Below are positions 49,822 through 59,647 of a stretch of DNA of 64,000 nt, piece by piece. Under the pieces are notes generated by a model. It was given only the letters and a program-made list of their open reading frames with translations. It did no database searches and was not told the DNA's origin. Both the position numbers and the translations under genes were made by a program. The DNA is from Levilactobacillus brevis ATCC 14869 = DSM 20054. GTDB taxonomy: Bacteria; Bacillota; Bacilli; Lactobacillales; Lactobacillaceae. Numbering within the stretch: the stretch's first letter is position 1; each line of letters begins with the position of its first letter. Where the stretch lies: positions 29,719 through 93,718 of the forward strand of contig NZ_AZCP01000003.1 of NCBI RefSeq assembly GCF_001433855.1, in the 5' to 3' direction.

Positions 49822-50991
49822 TTAATCATTACTATACTCCCATAAATTCAGCGTTTGACCATCTAGTCCCAATGCCTGATGAGTCAACAAAGCAGCACCA
49901 CCTAGTAGAGTTGCTAATTGAATGTTTGGCATGAGTTGAATTGAAATATCATACCCGGATAGTCGCTTAAAATACCGTCGAATTTGTCCCAAAGCGCTAG
50001 GCACTTGATGTAGGAGTGGTGAGTTCAAATAGAAAACATCTGGATCTAACATTCCAGCCATGTTATGGAGCATCTCCGCAACTCCATTCGCAAACTGGGA
50101 AATAACTGTCACAACTTCACTATTGTGATCATCATATAATTTTGAAATATCATCTAAAGACAACGTTGTTTTTTCTACTAGCTCACTAATCTGACGAACA
50201 ATGGCTAATTCCGAGTAGACATCCTGATAGGTCACTAAACTACGCCGATTATTAATTGGAAATGCTGGCATCACAATATTAGTCCCGATCTTTCCTACTC
50301 GCCCTTGAGAGCCTCGATAAAGCTGATCACCCAAGATGAGTCCGGCTGAAATCCCCTGATGAATACTCAAAGTGACCGTATTTTTTTGTGCCGCTGTTTG
50401 AATAAAGTCTCGTGAATACAGAGCAGCTAAGTTTGCCTCATTTTCCAAAATTATAGGAACTTGATAATCTGCAAAAAGATCCATAAACGCAACCTGACTA
50501 AGATCCACAAAAGAGCTTTGAATCTGATTATGATTGACTAGTCCATGAATAGCGAAACAAATACCCAATAGGCCATGCTGCGTATCTTCAATATCTTTAA
50601 ATTTAGCAACCAATCGTTGTAATTCTTGCGGTAAATTGCTTGTTGTCGTTAGCTTAAATTGCTGAAAGGCAATAGTTTCACCGTCTAAATAACATGCCAA
50701 AGCCCGCACTAACTGAGCCTCAATCTCGACCGTAATTGTGTACCCGTATTGTTTATTGATCTCAAGCAACGTTGGCTTCCGCCCACCATTGGCCGAGGCC
50801 GATCCTGATCCGACTTCACTAAGTAGCCCCTGTTGTTGCATTTCACCGCAAAGCAATGACACCGTGGCCTTATTGAGATCTAGGGCCGCCGCAATATCCG
50901 AGCGCGAAATCGAGCGGTGATTAAAGATATAGGCAATGATCCGCTGATAATTATAATCATGTGAATTACGTCGATTCTGTTCCTTAACCAT
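49822..50991 (-). CDS. ROK-family transcriptional regulator (XylR-like)
   Basis: A 389-residue regulator: N-terminal winged helix-turn-helix (SRSDIAAALDLNKATVSLLCGEM, about residues 19-41), then a ROK actin-like domain without the zinc-binding cysteines of the sugar kinases. Upstream of, and in the same direction as, the GPH symporter/GH43 genes, so it is probably their xylose- or xyloside-responsive repressor. Confidence 0.88.
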   Translation of the reverse strand: MVKEQNRRNSHDYNYQRIIAYIFNHRSISRSDIAAALDLNKATVSLLCGEMQQQGLLSEVGSGSASANGGRKPTLLEINKQYGYTITVEIEAQLVRALACYLDGETIAFQQFKLTTTSNLPQELQRLVAKFKDIEDTQHGLLGICFAIHGLVNHNQIQSSFVDLSQVAFMDLFADYQVPIILENEANLAALYSRDFIQTAAQKNTVTLSIHQGISAGLILGDQLYRGSQGRVGKIGTNIVMPAFPINNRRSLVTYQDVYSELAIVRQISELVEKTTLSLDDISKLYDDHNSEVVTVISQFANGVAEMLHNMAGMLDPDVFYLNSPLLHQVPSALGQIRRYFKRLSGYDISIQLMPNIQLATLLGGAALLTHQALGLDGQTLNLWEYSND

Positions 50992-51090
50992 TAATCGCTC
51001 ATCCTTCTTCGTTCAAATTGTCTTCACTTATTTTAGCACAACCAGTGCCGTAAGCGGCTAACCGCCCCATCTTAAATTCTATCTCCCCAA

Positions 51091-51119
51091 AAGAAAAAGG
51101 CCACCCAGCGGCGACCTTT
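51091..51119 (-). terminator. Terminator after rplI
   Basis: AAGGTCGCC/GGTGGCCTT stem (with wobbles) followed by TTTTTCTTTT on the minus strand. Confidence 0.72.
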
Positions 51120-51129
51120 CAAATACAGA

Positions 51130-51588
51130 CTACTGTTGTTTAGCAACCACGTGCACCCGAATCTTAGCGGTCACGTCAGCATGCAATTTAACCGGCACAT
51201 TGGTGAAGCCCAGAGACCGAATTGGTTCCGGTAATTCAACCTTGCGTTTGTCCAGCTTCAGATTGTATTGCTTATCCAGTGCTTGAACAATTTGCTTACT
51301 TGGAATTGACCCGAACAAGCGGCTGTCTTCACCAGCTTTGGCGACAATTTCCACCACCGTCTTATCATCTTCCAGGCGCTTTTGTAAGTCCTTAGCTTCA
51401 GCTAATTCTTCTGCTTCGCGGCGCTGTTCAGCTTTCCGTTCTGCATTCAATTGACTCATTGCGGATTGGTTAGCTTCCTTAGCCAAGCCCCGCTTGATGA
51501 GAAAGTTTTGGGCGTAGCCATCTGGGACATTCTTAATTTCGCCCCGCTTACCCTTGCCTCGAACATCTTTCATAAAGATCACTTTCAC
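51130..51588 (-). CDS. rplI: 50S ribosomal protein L9
   Basis: A 152-residue ribosomal protein: N-terminal rRNA-binding domain with [15 protein letters not shown]...GYAQNFL, the long charged connecting helix, and the C-terminal domain. GTG start at 51588 with GAGGA 9 nt upstream; an earlier GTG directly abuts that site and is rejected. It follows gdpP with a 68-bp gap, an arrangement conserved in lactobacilli. Confidence 0.97.
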   Translation of the reverse strand: MKVIFMKDVRGKGKRGEIKNVPDGYAQNFLIKRGLAKEANQSAMSQLNAERKAEQRREAEELAEAKDLQKRLEDDKTVVEIVAKAGEDSRLFGSIPSKQIVQALDKQYNLKLDKRKVELPEPIRSLGFTNVPVKLHADVTAKIRVHVVAKQQ

Positions 51589-51656
51589 GTCGGTCACTCC
51601 TCACTTATTCCATTCTAGGTTCAATCCTACGCCAAGTCTGACGCAGAAGCAATTAA

Positions 51657-53672
51657 CTACATTGTCGCCGTTTCTGGCTCATCGCTATGCGTTAAAATAT
51701 CTAGCAATTGTTGGCGAACCTCCGCCACCGTCTTATCAGCAATTTGAGTTGCCGCATTAGACAAATGACCGCCGCCTCCCATAGCTTCCATGGTTAACTG
51801 GACGTTGATTTCACCCAATGATCGCGCTGAAATACCAACGCGTCCATCAGCTCGCCGGGTTACCACGAAAGAAGCATCGACCCCCGACATATTCAACAAA
51901 TCATCCGCCGCTTGAGCCGCCGTAACGGGATCATAGCTTTGGTCTTCTTCACCCACAATCAACGCCATATCCTCGTTAACGAACTCAACCATTTCAATCA
52001 AGTGGTTACGTTGCAAATAACTATCAACATTTTCTTTCATGTACTGTTGCATCTCAACGGCATCGGCACCGGCAGACCGTAAGTAACTGGCGGCATCAAA
52101 CGTCCGCGTCCCGGTCCGTAATGAGAAGTGCTTGGTATCAACGAAGATCCCCGTCAACATCGCCGTTGCTTCCAGTTTATTGATCGGTTCGCCTTCTTGA
52201 GACTGATACTCAAACATTTCCGTAATCAACTCACACGTTGAGCTCGCATACGGCTCGATATAAACCAACAACGGGTTCTCAGGGAATTCTTCGCCCCGCC
52301 GGTGATGGTCAATAATCATCACGCGGTTTTCCAATCGATGATACAGGTCGGCAGAAATTGAAATCGACGGTTTAGAGTGATCCACCATCAAGAGCATGCT
52401 TTGATCGGTTGCCTTCTCTAAAGCCGTTTCTGGTGAAATAATCGCCGCATCAATGTCCGGATACTGTTTCAAGTTGTCCAATAAACGTTGCACATCGGAG
52501 TGCACCGTTTCCTTATCCAACACAATCCAGCACGTCTTGTTGTTCATCTTGGCAATCCGCCGAATTCCGAGACAAGCACCCAGTGAATCCATATCTGGCT
52601 GTGAATGTCCCTGAACAAAGATCTGATCGGATTCGTTCATCAACTCTTGCAAGGCCTGCGAGATCATCCGTGCACGGACCCGCGTCCGTTTCTCCATCGG
52701 GTTAGTCTTACCACCGTAGTACCGGGCTTCTTGATCGGCTGCTTTGACCACAACCTGGTCACCACCCCGGCCTAAGGCTAAGTCCAGATTACTCTGAGCC
52801 TGGTCGGCCAACTTGTTAAGATTAGGATCACCATACGCAATCCCCATACTCAAGGTCAACGGGAAGTTTTGCTTCGAGGTGCTTTCACGAATCGTATCCA
52901 AGATTTTGAACTTATCCGCTTCAATCGCGGCTAACGACTTCGCATAAGCCAAAATGAAGTAATGGTCATCATCCAATTGCTTGAGGTACATATCAAACTG
53001 CTGGACCCACGTTGACAGCTCATTGGTCACGTAATTTCGCAGGTTGGAAATGTCCTGATCCGTCATCGACTGGGTAATCTCATCATAGTTATCCAAGAAA
53101 ATCTGGCCAATCGCAATCTTTTCATTGTCGTATTGCTCCTGAATCAACTGATAGTGCGTGATGTCATAGAGATAAACGGCATGAAAATCTGGTTGAACAT
53201 ACAACGTAAAGCGATAATCGCGCCAAGTGACCGTTGTCATCGTCTGGGCTGGCGCGTCTGCGATTAACTTCGCTAACTCACCATCAACAGCTGTCAGTGA
53301 GCGGTTCAAGACATCCGTATCACCAAAATAATGCTGGAGATACGGGTTAACCCATTCAATCTGATCACTATCGCCCAGAATCATAACACCCGGCGGCATG
53401 CGGATCAGGGCTTCTTGCTCACCCTGTTGAATCCGAAAAGACAGATCGGAAATATATTGCGTCGTATCCGCACCAATCTCAGCCATCGTATTAAACACCA
53501 TCAGTGTCGCCACGCCCACCAAGATTAGGATAACGATCCCAAAAATCCAATTAAGCAAAAACGCCAATACAATACCTAAAATGGCGAGTCCGGCCGTCAT
53601 CATCGCGATGCCCCGTAAGCGCCGGTTCTGTAAAAACTCCGGCACGTTCGCTCGTGAAAATAATTTATTCAT
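51657..53672 (-). CDS. gdpP: Cyclic-di-AMP phosphodiesterase GdpP
   Basis: A 671-residue membrane enzyme that hydrolyses c-di-AMP to pApA, controlling osmotic and wall homeostasis. Two N-terminal membrane segments (about residues 20-55), a degenerate PAS domain, a degenerate GGDEF domain, then the DHH domain (PDMDSLGA near residue 353, DHHRRGEE near 450) and DHHA1 with GGGGH near 630. ATG at 53672 with GAGG 6-7 nt upstream. Confidence 0.96.
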   Translation of the reverse strand: MNKLFSRANVPEFLQNRRLRGIAMMTAGLAILGIVLAFLLNWIFGIVILILVGVATLMVFNTMAEIGADTTQYISDLSFRIQQGEQEALIRMPPGVMILGDSDQIEWVNPYLQHYFGDTDVLNRSLTAVDGELAKLIADAPAQTMTTVTWRDYRFTLYVQPDFHAVYLYDITHYQLIQEQYDNEKIAIGQIFLDNYDEITQSMTDQDISNLRNYVTNELSTWVQQFDMYLKQLDDDHYFILAYAKSLAAIEADKFKILDTIRESTSKQNFPLTLSMGIAYGDPNLNKLADQAQSNLDLALGRGGDQVVVKAADQEARYYGGKTNPMEKRTRVRARMISQALQELMNESDQIFVQGHSQPDMDSLGACLGIRRIAKMNNKTCWIVLDKETVHSDVQRLLDNLKQYPDIDAAIISPETALEKATDQSMLLMVDHSKPSISISADLYHRLENRVMIIDHHRRGEEFPENPLLVYIEPYASSTCELITEMFEYQSQEGEPINKLEATAMLTGIFVDTKHFSLRTGTRTFDAASYLRSAGADAVEMQQYMKENVDSYLQRNHLIEMVEFVNEDMALIVGEEDQSYDPVTAAQAADDLLNMSGVDASFVVTRRADGRVGISARSLGEINVQLTMEAMGGGGHLSNAATQIADKTVAEVRQQLLDILTHSDEPETATM

Positions 53673-53863
53673 TTTGCTCCTCATCTGATTCTTCTGGAAA
53701 AGTTAGATTATCCCCAACCAGTCGTTGGGGTAAAAAGGTTATAAATAACAGTTTCATTTTATCACACTAACCCGCAATCACAAAACCGGTTTACCACGAC
53801 AACCCGCGACATGACGGGATTAGTAGCGTATTTGGCCGTTTTCAATATTTTACGTACTTGCGT

Positions 53864-53879
53864 TGTTTCACGTGAAACA
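53864..53879. other. parS chromosome-partitioning site
   Basis: TGTTTCACGTGAAACA, a perfect 16-bp palindrome matching the parS consensus TGTTNCACGTGAAACA bound by ParB/Spo0J. It is intergenic, upstream of gdpP. Confidence 0.9.
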
Positions 53880-53939
53880 TCACCCTAAACACCCTGTTAC
53901 GATGACTCGACGGACGACACCTAATCACTGTGTGCCTAC

Positions 53940-54692
53940 CTAAACCAGCATTCGCCAGCCAAAGTAGCTAATAATTACCCCTAAAAACGGCATTAACCAG
54001 CGATTAAGCCGTTCTGTATTTAATCGATGCAAGACAAGCGGTGTCCCAATTGATCCGATAATCGCGCCCACCATTAGCCCCATTCCGGCGGACCAGTCCA
54101 CGGTGCTCGTTATCAGATGAATCGCCAGTCCAATGGCGGACATGACCCATAAAACATAGGTGGCCGTTCCAGCTGCCTGTAAAGCTGACAAGCCCAAAAT
54201 AGCTAGTCCCGCTGCGGTCGTTGCGCCACCACTTAGCCCGCCAATACCAACCATCAGACCACTCAATAGCCCAAACAGACTGGCGACCCAACCTGATTGT
54301 CGAACGTCCCGTTGTTTTCCTGGTCGAAGGGCCTTCACTACCACAATGATTCCCATGACGAGTAAAATTACGCCAACGATCCGGTTATACAGCGTTGCCG
54401 TGATATATTTTGCTAAGAGCGCGCCAGCTAAGATTCCAGGAATCGCCGTCAACAGCAATTGGTTGCCCAATTTAAAATTGACGTTATGAATCCGAACTTG
54501 GGTTAAGAAACCCAAAAATAGCGCCGGTAAAGCAACAAATAATGACGTTGGTACCGCGACAGCCGTTGCCAATCCCAATTGACTGGTCAAGACTCCCAGA
54601 TATAACGACGCGCCCCCGCCGCCAATTAAACTAACAAAAACCCCGATCATAAAGCCATACCCGATACTTAACAAGGCCAACACACCTTTCAA
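53940..54692 (-). CDS. TSUP (TauE/SafE) family membrane protein
   Basis: A membrane protein of about 245 residues with about eight hydrophobic segments in two halves, each beginning with a Gly-rich motif (SLIGGGGASLYLGVL; VGIGGLSGGATTAAGL). Family members export sulfite, sulfonates or other organic anions. The start is uncertain: TTG at 54692 overlaps its own best ribosome site (GAAAGG), and a TTG at 54674 has better spacing. It is divergent from a TetR regulator over a paired-palindrome operator, so it is the likely target. Confidence 0.82.
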   Translation of the reverse strand: MKGVLALLSIGYGFMIGVFVSLIGGGGASLYLGVLTSQLGLATAVAVPTSLFVALPALFLGFLTQVRIHNVNFKLGNQLLLTAIPGILAGALLAKYITATLYNRIVGVILLVMGIIVVVKALRPGKQRDVRQSGWVASLFGLLSGLMVGIGGLSGGATTAAGLAILGLSALQAAGTATYVLWVMSAIGLAIHLITSTVDWSAGMGLMVGAIIGSIGTPLVLHRLNTERLNRWLMPFLGVIISYFGWRMLV

Positions 54693-54696
54693 TTAA

Positions 54697-54739
54697 AAGT
54701 GGAATATATTCCATATCATAATCGGAATATATTCCACTT
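54697..54739. promoter_or_regulatory. Double-palindrome TetR operator
   Basis: AAGTGGAATATATTCC (54697-54712) and its exact inverse complement (54724-54739). Each arm contains the 12-bp palindrome GGAATATATTCC; the two centres are 23 bp apart, about two helical turns. Confidence 0.85.
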
Positions 54740-54793
54740 GTCAATACCGTGTATTTAGACTATCTTAGAGATAACTTGAAAGGAGTTATTTTT

Positions 54794-55360
54794 ATGCGAC
54801 AAGATGCGCAGTACAATCATCAAAAGATTTTGACAACTGCAACCCACCTACTTTCGACACAAGACATTGCAACCATGAAAATGACCGATATCGCCCACGC
54901 TGCTGGGATTGGTGTGGGCACGCTCTATCGTAACTATCCTAATAAAAGTGCGCTTTGCCTTGCGCTAGTCTATGATCGACTACGGGTCTTTATTACGACA
55001 ACGCAGGCCCAAATAAAACAAACGACCCCCACACCAGCCACGCTTAAAGCTGTCTTAACAGATTACTTGGCCTTTCGTGATGCTAATCAGGCATTGCTCA
55101 ACACCATTAGTGAGGTGCCACAAGCCGGTCAAGATTTTTACCAAAGCCCCTTATTCCAACAACTCACAGATCTTTTCCAAAAGTTGCTGACCCCCTTACA
55201 TCCCGATTGGTCAGCCCAGACGATTGTGTTTCGCTCGGATATGCTAGTCGCTATGCTCAAGAGTGAAATGTACGCTTTCGAACGCCAGCAGCGCGGACTA
55301 AGCAATCCGGATTTGTTACACGAACTCTTAAGCCTCCTAGAGGTATCGCCCGCTGACTAA
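54794..55360 (+). CDS. TetR-family transcriptional regulator
   Basis: A 188-residue regulator: N-terminal helix-turn-helix (MTDIAHAAGIGVGTLYRNYPNKSAL, about residues 26-50) and a helical ligand-binding domain. The start is the ATG at 54794 with AAAGGAG 8 nt upstream. Divergent from the TSUP exporter across the double-palindrome operator, which it should occupy. Ligand unknown. Confidence 0.9.
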   Translation: MRQDAQYNHQKILTTATHLLSTQDIATMKMTDIAHAAGIGVGTLYRNYPNKSALCLALVYDRLRVFITTTQAQIKQTTPTPATLKAVLTDYLAFRDANQALLNTISEVPQAGQDFYQSPLFQQLTDLFQKLLTPLHPDWSAQTIVFRSDMLVAMLKSEMYAFERQQRGLSNPDLLHELLSLLEVSPAD

Positions 55361-55514
55361 CCGCCCATTTCAGTTGTCAAATTCTCATTTTCCGCTAATC
55401 ATTGATTAGTCATTAAGTGTTACCAAACGGGGGCTCTCCCACAAATTCGTTTTTAAAAAGTTCTCTACATACCTAGTATGCTGCATTTTGGGTCGTTGTT
55501 CATTAAATTTCTCG

Positions 55515-55542
55515 TTGACATTCTCAATAGGCATGCTAAACT
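55515..55542 (+). promoter_or_regulatory. Promoter of the second T-box leader
   Basis: -35 TTGACA (55515-55520), 16-bp spacer, -10 TAAACT (55537-55542). Confidence 0.75.
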
Positions 55543-55569
55543 AGCAATCATTAACAAACGATTAGAATT

Positions 55570-55866
55570 TTAAAAGTGATGACGAAGACTAGTACCCCTG
55601 TTGCTCATTGTTAGCGAGCCCGGTTAAGTGCAAGCGGGTCAAGAACAATGGTGGAAACTCCCTTCTGAACTGTCAGCTGAATTCACAGTAAGCCCGACCG
55701 GTGGCCCCGTTATCCCCAAGTGAATCGCGACCTGGCCCAACTAACGGGACCTAGCCCGTGACATTTGGCCTTCTAGGAGTGTCGCCGTTCACGATTGAGT
55801 CCCAATTAAGGTGGTACCGTGCGCAAGCGCCCTTACAGAGAAATTTTTCTGTAAGGGCGCTTTTTG
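55570..55866 (+). ncRNA. T-box riboswitch of the second OppA-type gene
   Basis: Stem I with AGTA (55591-55594) and, opposite it, GGAAACTCC; the T-box AAGGTGGTACCGTGCG at 55808-55823; a 14-bp terminator GCGCCCTTACAGA/TCTGTAAGGGCGC plus TTTTT ends at 55866. The specifier is ACT or, one base on, CTC. Confidence 0.92.
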
Positions 55867-55915
55867 CCGTTCCCCTGACAGCTCTGTTCTAACCGTTTGC
55901 CTAGGAGGCTATTTT

Positions 55916-57517
55916 ATGCGACGTTTTGTATCTCTGATTCCAATTACCCTACTGCTACTCGCTGGCTTAAGTGCCTGTGGTAGTAAATCCAGTGCTAACC
56001 AAAATAAAACGCTCAACGTGACTTTGGCCGATGAGCCAGCCACCGTTGACCCCAACAAAGACACCGACACCAATAGTGCCAGCGTCATCGCCCAAACCAT
56101 GGAGGGACTGTACACCTACAGTAAATCCAATAAGATCATCCCAGGCGTAGCAACCAAAGTGGTGAAGCCCACCAACCATGGCAAGACCTACACGTTTACC
56201 TTAAAGAAAACTGCCAAGTGGGCTAACGGGCAACGCGTCACGGCGCAAGACTTCGTGACGTCACTTCGCCGAATGGCTGACCCGACCACTAAAGCGCAAT
56301 ACGCGAGCGTCCTGTCCGCCTTTAAGAATTACAACGCCGTGCAGCACGGTAAACTCGCGCCGTCTAAACTTGGCATCACTGCACTCAGTAAGACCAAGCT
56401 TCAAATTCAATTGACCAAGGCCGTGCCCTACTTTAATGACTTAGTAGCCAGCAAGTATTACCCGCTTAATACGGCGGCGGTCCGAAAGTATGGATCAAAA
56501 TACGGGACAAATGCCGCCAGAGCAATGAGCAATGGCCCTTACAAATTGGTTGGTTGGACCGGCAGCAATTCCACTTGGCGTTACGTCAAGAACCCTCACT
56601 ATTGGAATGCCCAAAACGTCAAGATTCACCAAATCAAGATGGCGGTCACCAAAGATTCCACGACCGCAGCCAATTTATTTAACGCTGGTAAAATCCAAGA
56701 AACCACGGTTAGTGGCGAATATGTCCGGGCAAATGGTAACAGCAAGCAACTCCACACCCACCTGCTTGGCCGGATGAATCTACTGTACTTCAACAGTAAA
56801 CGCCAAACGACGGCCTCGGAAAACCTCCGTCAGGCTGTCTCCTACGCCATTGACCGTAACCAATTGACTAACTCCGTCCTCAAAGATGGCTCCAAGGCGG
56901 CTTTAAGTGCCGTTCCCCGCGGTGATCAGACCAACCCGCAGACTGGCAAGGATATGGCAAGTGAGGTGGGTAATCTGTTAACTTACAACGTCAGCACGGC
57001 CAAACGCTATTGGCACAAGTACTTAAAGGAAACCGGCAAAACCAAGGTGACCTTGAGTATCTTGACCGATGATAGTGATGACGATAAGAAAGTCGGGACT
57101 TATTTACAATCCGTCTTGGAAAAGAATCTACCGGGCCTGACCATTACGCTCACGCAGATCCCCCACGCCCAACACGTATCCCGCGACTTTGCTGGTAACT
57201 TTGACATCAATCTCATTGGGTGGTCGACCAACTGGCTCGATGCCTCAGACTATCTTGACTTGGCCGCCAAAGGTAATTCCGTGAACTTCACCAACTGGAA
57301 CGACCAGACATACAACCAAATCCTAACGAGCGCTGAGAATCAAAGCGGCCAAGCCCGTTATAACGGGTTGGTTAAGGCGGATAAGTATCTGATGCGTGTT
57401 AAAGGCTACGTCCCACTCTACCAGCCATCTGAAGCGAAATTAATTAGCAAGCAAGTTGGGGGCCTAACTTACTCGCTACTCAACGATGCCCAATACCAGT
57501 ACGCTTATTGGAAATAA
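55916..57517 (+). CDS. OppA-type peptide-binding lipoprotein, T-box controlled
   Basis: A 533-residue solute-binding lipoprotein. Lipobox LSAC (Cys21), SBP_bac_5 motifs (DTNSASVIAQTMEGLYTY near 47-64; AKWANGQRVTAQDFVTSL near 99-116; WSTNWLDASDYL near 442). Highly similar along its whole length to the protein at 60256 and less so to that at 39649. The true start is the ATG at 55916 with AGGAGG 7 nt upstream; the open frame upstream runs into the terminator. Followed 21 bp later by an amidohydrolase: uptake plus cleavage in one amino-acid-responsive operon. No permease or ATPase is encoded here. Confidence 0.93.
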   Translation: MRRFVSLIPITLLLLAGLSACGSKSSANQNKTLNVTLADEPATVDPNKDTDTNSASVIAQTMEGLYTYSKSNKIIPGVATKVVKPTNHGKTYTFTLKKTAKWANGQRVTAQDFVTSLRRMADPTTKAQYASVLSAFKNYNAVQHGKLAPSKLGITALSKTKLQIQLTKAVPYFNDLVASKYYPLNTAAVRKYGSKYGTNAARAMSNGPYKLVGWTGSNSTWRYVKNPHYWNAQNVKIHQIKMAVTKDSTTAANLFNAGKIQETTVSGEYVRANGNSKQLHTHLLGRMNLLYFNSKRQTTASENLRQAVSYAIDRNQLTNSVLKDGSKAALSAVPRGDQTNPQTGKDMASEVGNLLTYNVSTAKRYWHKYLKETGKTKVTLSILTDDSDDDKKVGTYLQSVLEKNLPGLTITLTQIPHAQHVSRDFAGNFDINLIGWSTNWLDASDYLDLAAKGNSVNFTNWNDQTYNQILTSAENQSGQARYNGLVKADKYLMRVKGYVPLYQPSEAKLISKQVGGLTYSLLNDAQYQYAYWK

Positions 57518-57538
57518 TTTATTTAGGAGGACTTATCT

Positions 57539-58723
57539 ATGACGCAAACAACTTTTTATAACTGTTATTTCTTTGATGGTACCAACGACCAGAATCAAAC
57601 CGATACGTGGTTTACGGTTGACGACACCGGGCGGATCACCGCAATCGGTCACGGCACCCCGACCGACACAACCGATACTGTCGATCTCCACGGACAATAT
57701 GTCATGCCCGGATTTATTAACGTCCATACGCACATCACCAGTGATCCTGATGCCTTTAGCGGGCACTTCGGTGGCTCGGAAACGGAGTCCGCGGTCTTCG
57801 CCTACGAAAATCTCCGGACCCTTCTCAAGTCCGGGGTCACCTACATTCGTGAATGCGGAACGACTTACGATATTGATATCAAACTCAAACGCCTACAGCG
57901 TCAGGGTAAACTTCCCCAAACGCCGCACATGATGGCATCCGGCCGGGCCTTTTCGATGACGGGGGGCCACGGGGACGGCCCCCACGCTGCCTATCTGGTC
58001 GACTCGCAAGACGAGATGCGTAAGGCCGTGCGCACCGCTTTTAAAGGTGGGGCTGAATGCATCAAGGTCATGGCGACCGGTGGTGTCATGACGCCCAACG
58101 ATTTCATGGAAGACCCCCAGCTCTCCACGGCTGAGATCGCCGTTGCGGTTGAAGAAGCCCACCATAAACGCCGCATCGTGGCGGCCCACGCTGAAGGTAA
58201 TCCGGGCATTCAAAACGCCCTTAATGCTGGCGTTGACTCGATTGAACACGGCTTCTACGTCAACAGCGATGAGGCCCACCAGATGGTTGAACAGGGTACC
58301 TACCTCACCCCCACGCTCGTGGCCGAAGCGGCAGTCGCCAATCAGGGACAGGGCCAACTTCCTGACTGGGAAGTTAAAAAGGCGGCTGATGCCATGGCCG
58401 ACACCTATCTTAACCTCAGCCAGGCCTTTAAAATTGGGGTCAAATTCACTTGTGGTACCGACGCGGGTACGCCCTTTAATGGCTTTGAGCGCACCCCCGA
58501 AGAATTTGGATTTCTTGCGAAAATTGGCTTGACCCCCGCGCAAGCCTATCAGTGTTCTAGCATTAATGCGGCTACTCTCATGGGTATCGCTGATGATTAC
58601 GGCACGCTAACGGTCGGCAAATTCGCGGATTTCCAAGTGCTCCGCGCCGACCCACTAGCTGACACGGCCGCAGTAATCCAAGCGGATAAGGCCGTCTATG
58701 TCGGTGGTGTGCGCCAGTTTTAG
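57539..58723 (+). CDS. Metal-dependent amidohydrolase (imidazolonepropionase/prolidase-like)
   Basis: A 394-residue cytoplasmic TIM-barrel amidohydrolase. Metal ligands His63 and His65 (NVHTH), the bridging Lys in IKVMATGG (about 174), His in AAHAEG (about 216), His in IEHGFY (about 237) and catalytic Asp in GTDAGTP (about 310) are all present. Relatives include Xaa-Pro and Xaa-Arg dipeptidases. Coupled to the peptide-binding protein 21 bp upstream, so a peptidase role is likely. AGGAGG before the ATG. A close paralogue lies at 61894. Confidence 0.9.
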   Translation: MTQTTFYNCYFFDGTNDQNQTDTWFTVDDTGRITAIGHGTPTDTTDTVDLHGQYVMPGFINVHTHITSDPDAFSGHFGGSETESAVFAYENLRTLLKSGVTYIRECGTTYDIDIKLKRLQRQGKLPQTPHMMASGRAFSMTGGHGDGPHAAYLVDSQDEMRKAVRTAFKGGAECIKVMATGGVMTPNDFMEDPQLSTAEIAVAVEEAHHKRRIVAAHAEGNPGIQNALNAGVDSIEHGFYVNSDEAHQMVEQGTYLTPTLVAEAAVANQGQGQLPDWEVKKAADAMADTYLNLSQAFKIGVKFTCGTDAGTPFNGFERTPEEFGFLAKIGLTPAQAYQCSSINAATLMGIADDYGTLTVGKFADFQVLRADPLADTAAVIQADKAVYVGGVRQF

Positions 58724-58797
58724 GTGAGTCTGATCAGTATGCTAGTATGATCTAAAATGCTCCGCAATTTCGACTTAAAGAGTAGTTACTATCGCGT

Positions 58798-58848
58798 TAA
58801 AAATATGGACCTAAATCTCAGAACTTTAACGAGATTTGGGTCCATATC
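58798..58848 (-). terminator. Terminator after the SH3-like secreted protein
   Basis: Seventeen-bp stem (58803-58819 with 58830-58846, one wobble), followed by ATTTTTAAC on the minus strand. It may also stop the converging amidohydrolase transcript. Confidence 0.8.
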
Positions 58849-58870
58849 TGTATTGCCATAATTAGCGATC

Positions 58871-59647
58871 TTAATTTGAAGGGAGCAAAAGAATCATCGA
58901 CTCTCCGTACCGTTTGTCGTGCTTAGGGAAAGCATACGCACCGATTCGATATCCCTTAAAACTCGTGAATTTTTTATGCTTTGTGACAAGTTCTTCCTTT
59001 AAGGAATTTCGCTGAAAAGACAAAAAATTCTGATTTTTCTGTATCCGTTTATCAGAAGAGAGTCTGAATACAGAAGGTTCATTTTCAGCTCCTACCAATT
59101 CTTCAATCACACTCGTATAGTCATCAGGATTAGCACCTGCATTCGCAAAAATAAAGTCAGCAGCAAGTTGTAATGGTTCATCTGGAATTGTTCCCGGAAA
59201 CAAATTCAGCAACTGCTTGTTCAGATTATCATCAACATTGTACGTGCTCATCGCCGCCCCAAAAGGATCTGTCAGAGTTCCATTCGGATTGGCTGGGTTA
59301 ACCCCCTTTTTCAAATATCCCGTCCATACATACCCCTTGGCTTTCCCAGTCCCATTAGTCACCTTTAAATATGTCCCACTATTTCTAACAGACTTCATCG
59401 AATACTTTGCTGTCGCATACCAAGTCGTTTTAGGATAATTTTTTAGGTTATGCAGGCGTTTTGTATGAGACTTATTCCATAAATAACCGCTCTTGGCGCT
59501 TTTAGCATAATAAGACGTTGGTTGTCTAAACCCCATTAACTTCTTCACTTGATACGTTGCTGCTTGAGCGTGTTGCGGCATTTGAACAACTGCCAGGCCA
59601 CCCATAACCGCCCCTAACACTAATGATCCCGTAACCACTTTTTTCAT
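58871..59647 (-). CDS. Secreted SH3-like-module protein, unknown function
   Basis: A 258-residue exported protein: signal peptide (AQA-ATY, about residue 29), one SH3/GW-like module with SGYLWNKSHTKRLHNLKNYPKTTW-type signature (about 53-77), and a C-terminal domain sharing LLNLFPGTIPDEPLQLAADFIFA with the two-module protein at 14427 (KLFPNTPVDLGLSRIAAYNYA). The gene interrupts the pair of T-box/OppA/amidohydrolase modules on the opposite strand. GGAGGAG before the ATG. Slightly AT-rich codons. No catalytic motif recognised. Confidence 0.75.
   Translation of the reverse strand: MKKVVTGSLVLGAVMGGLAVVQMPQHAQAATYQVKKLMGFRQPTSYYAKSAKSGYLWNKSHTKRLHNLKNYPKTTWYATAKYSMKSVRNSGTYLKVTNGTGKAKGYVWTGYLKKGVNPANPNGTLTDPFGAAMSTYNVDDNLNKQLLNLFPGTIPDEPLQLAADFIFANAGANPDDYTSVIEELVGAENEPSVFRLSSDKRIQKNQNFLSFQRNSLKEELVTKHKKFTSFKGYRIGAYAFPKHDKRYGESMILLLPSN

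Noticed and set aside
55811-55915. A 35-codon N-terminal extension of the OppA-type protein
   Set aside because: It would be translated from the T-box terminator; the ATG at 55916 with AGGAGG begins a normal lipoprotein signal peptide.
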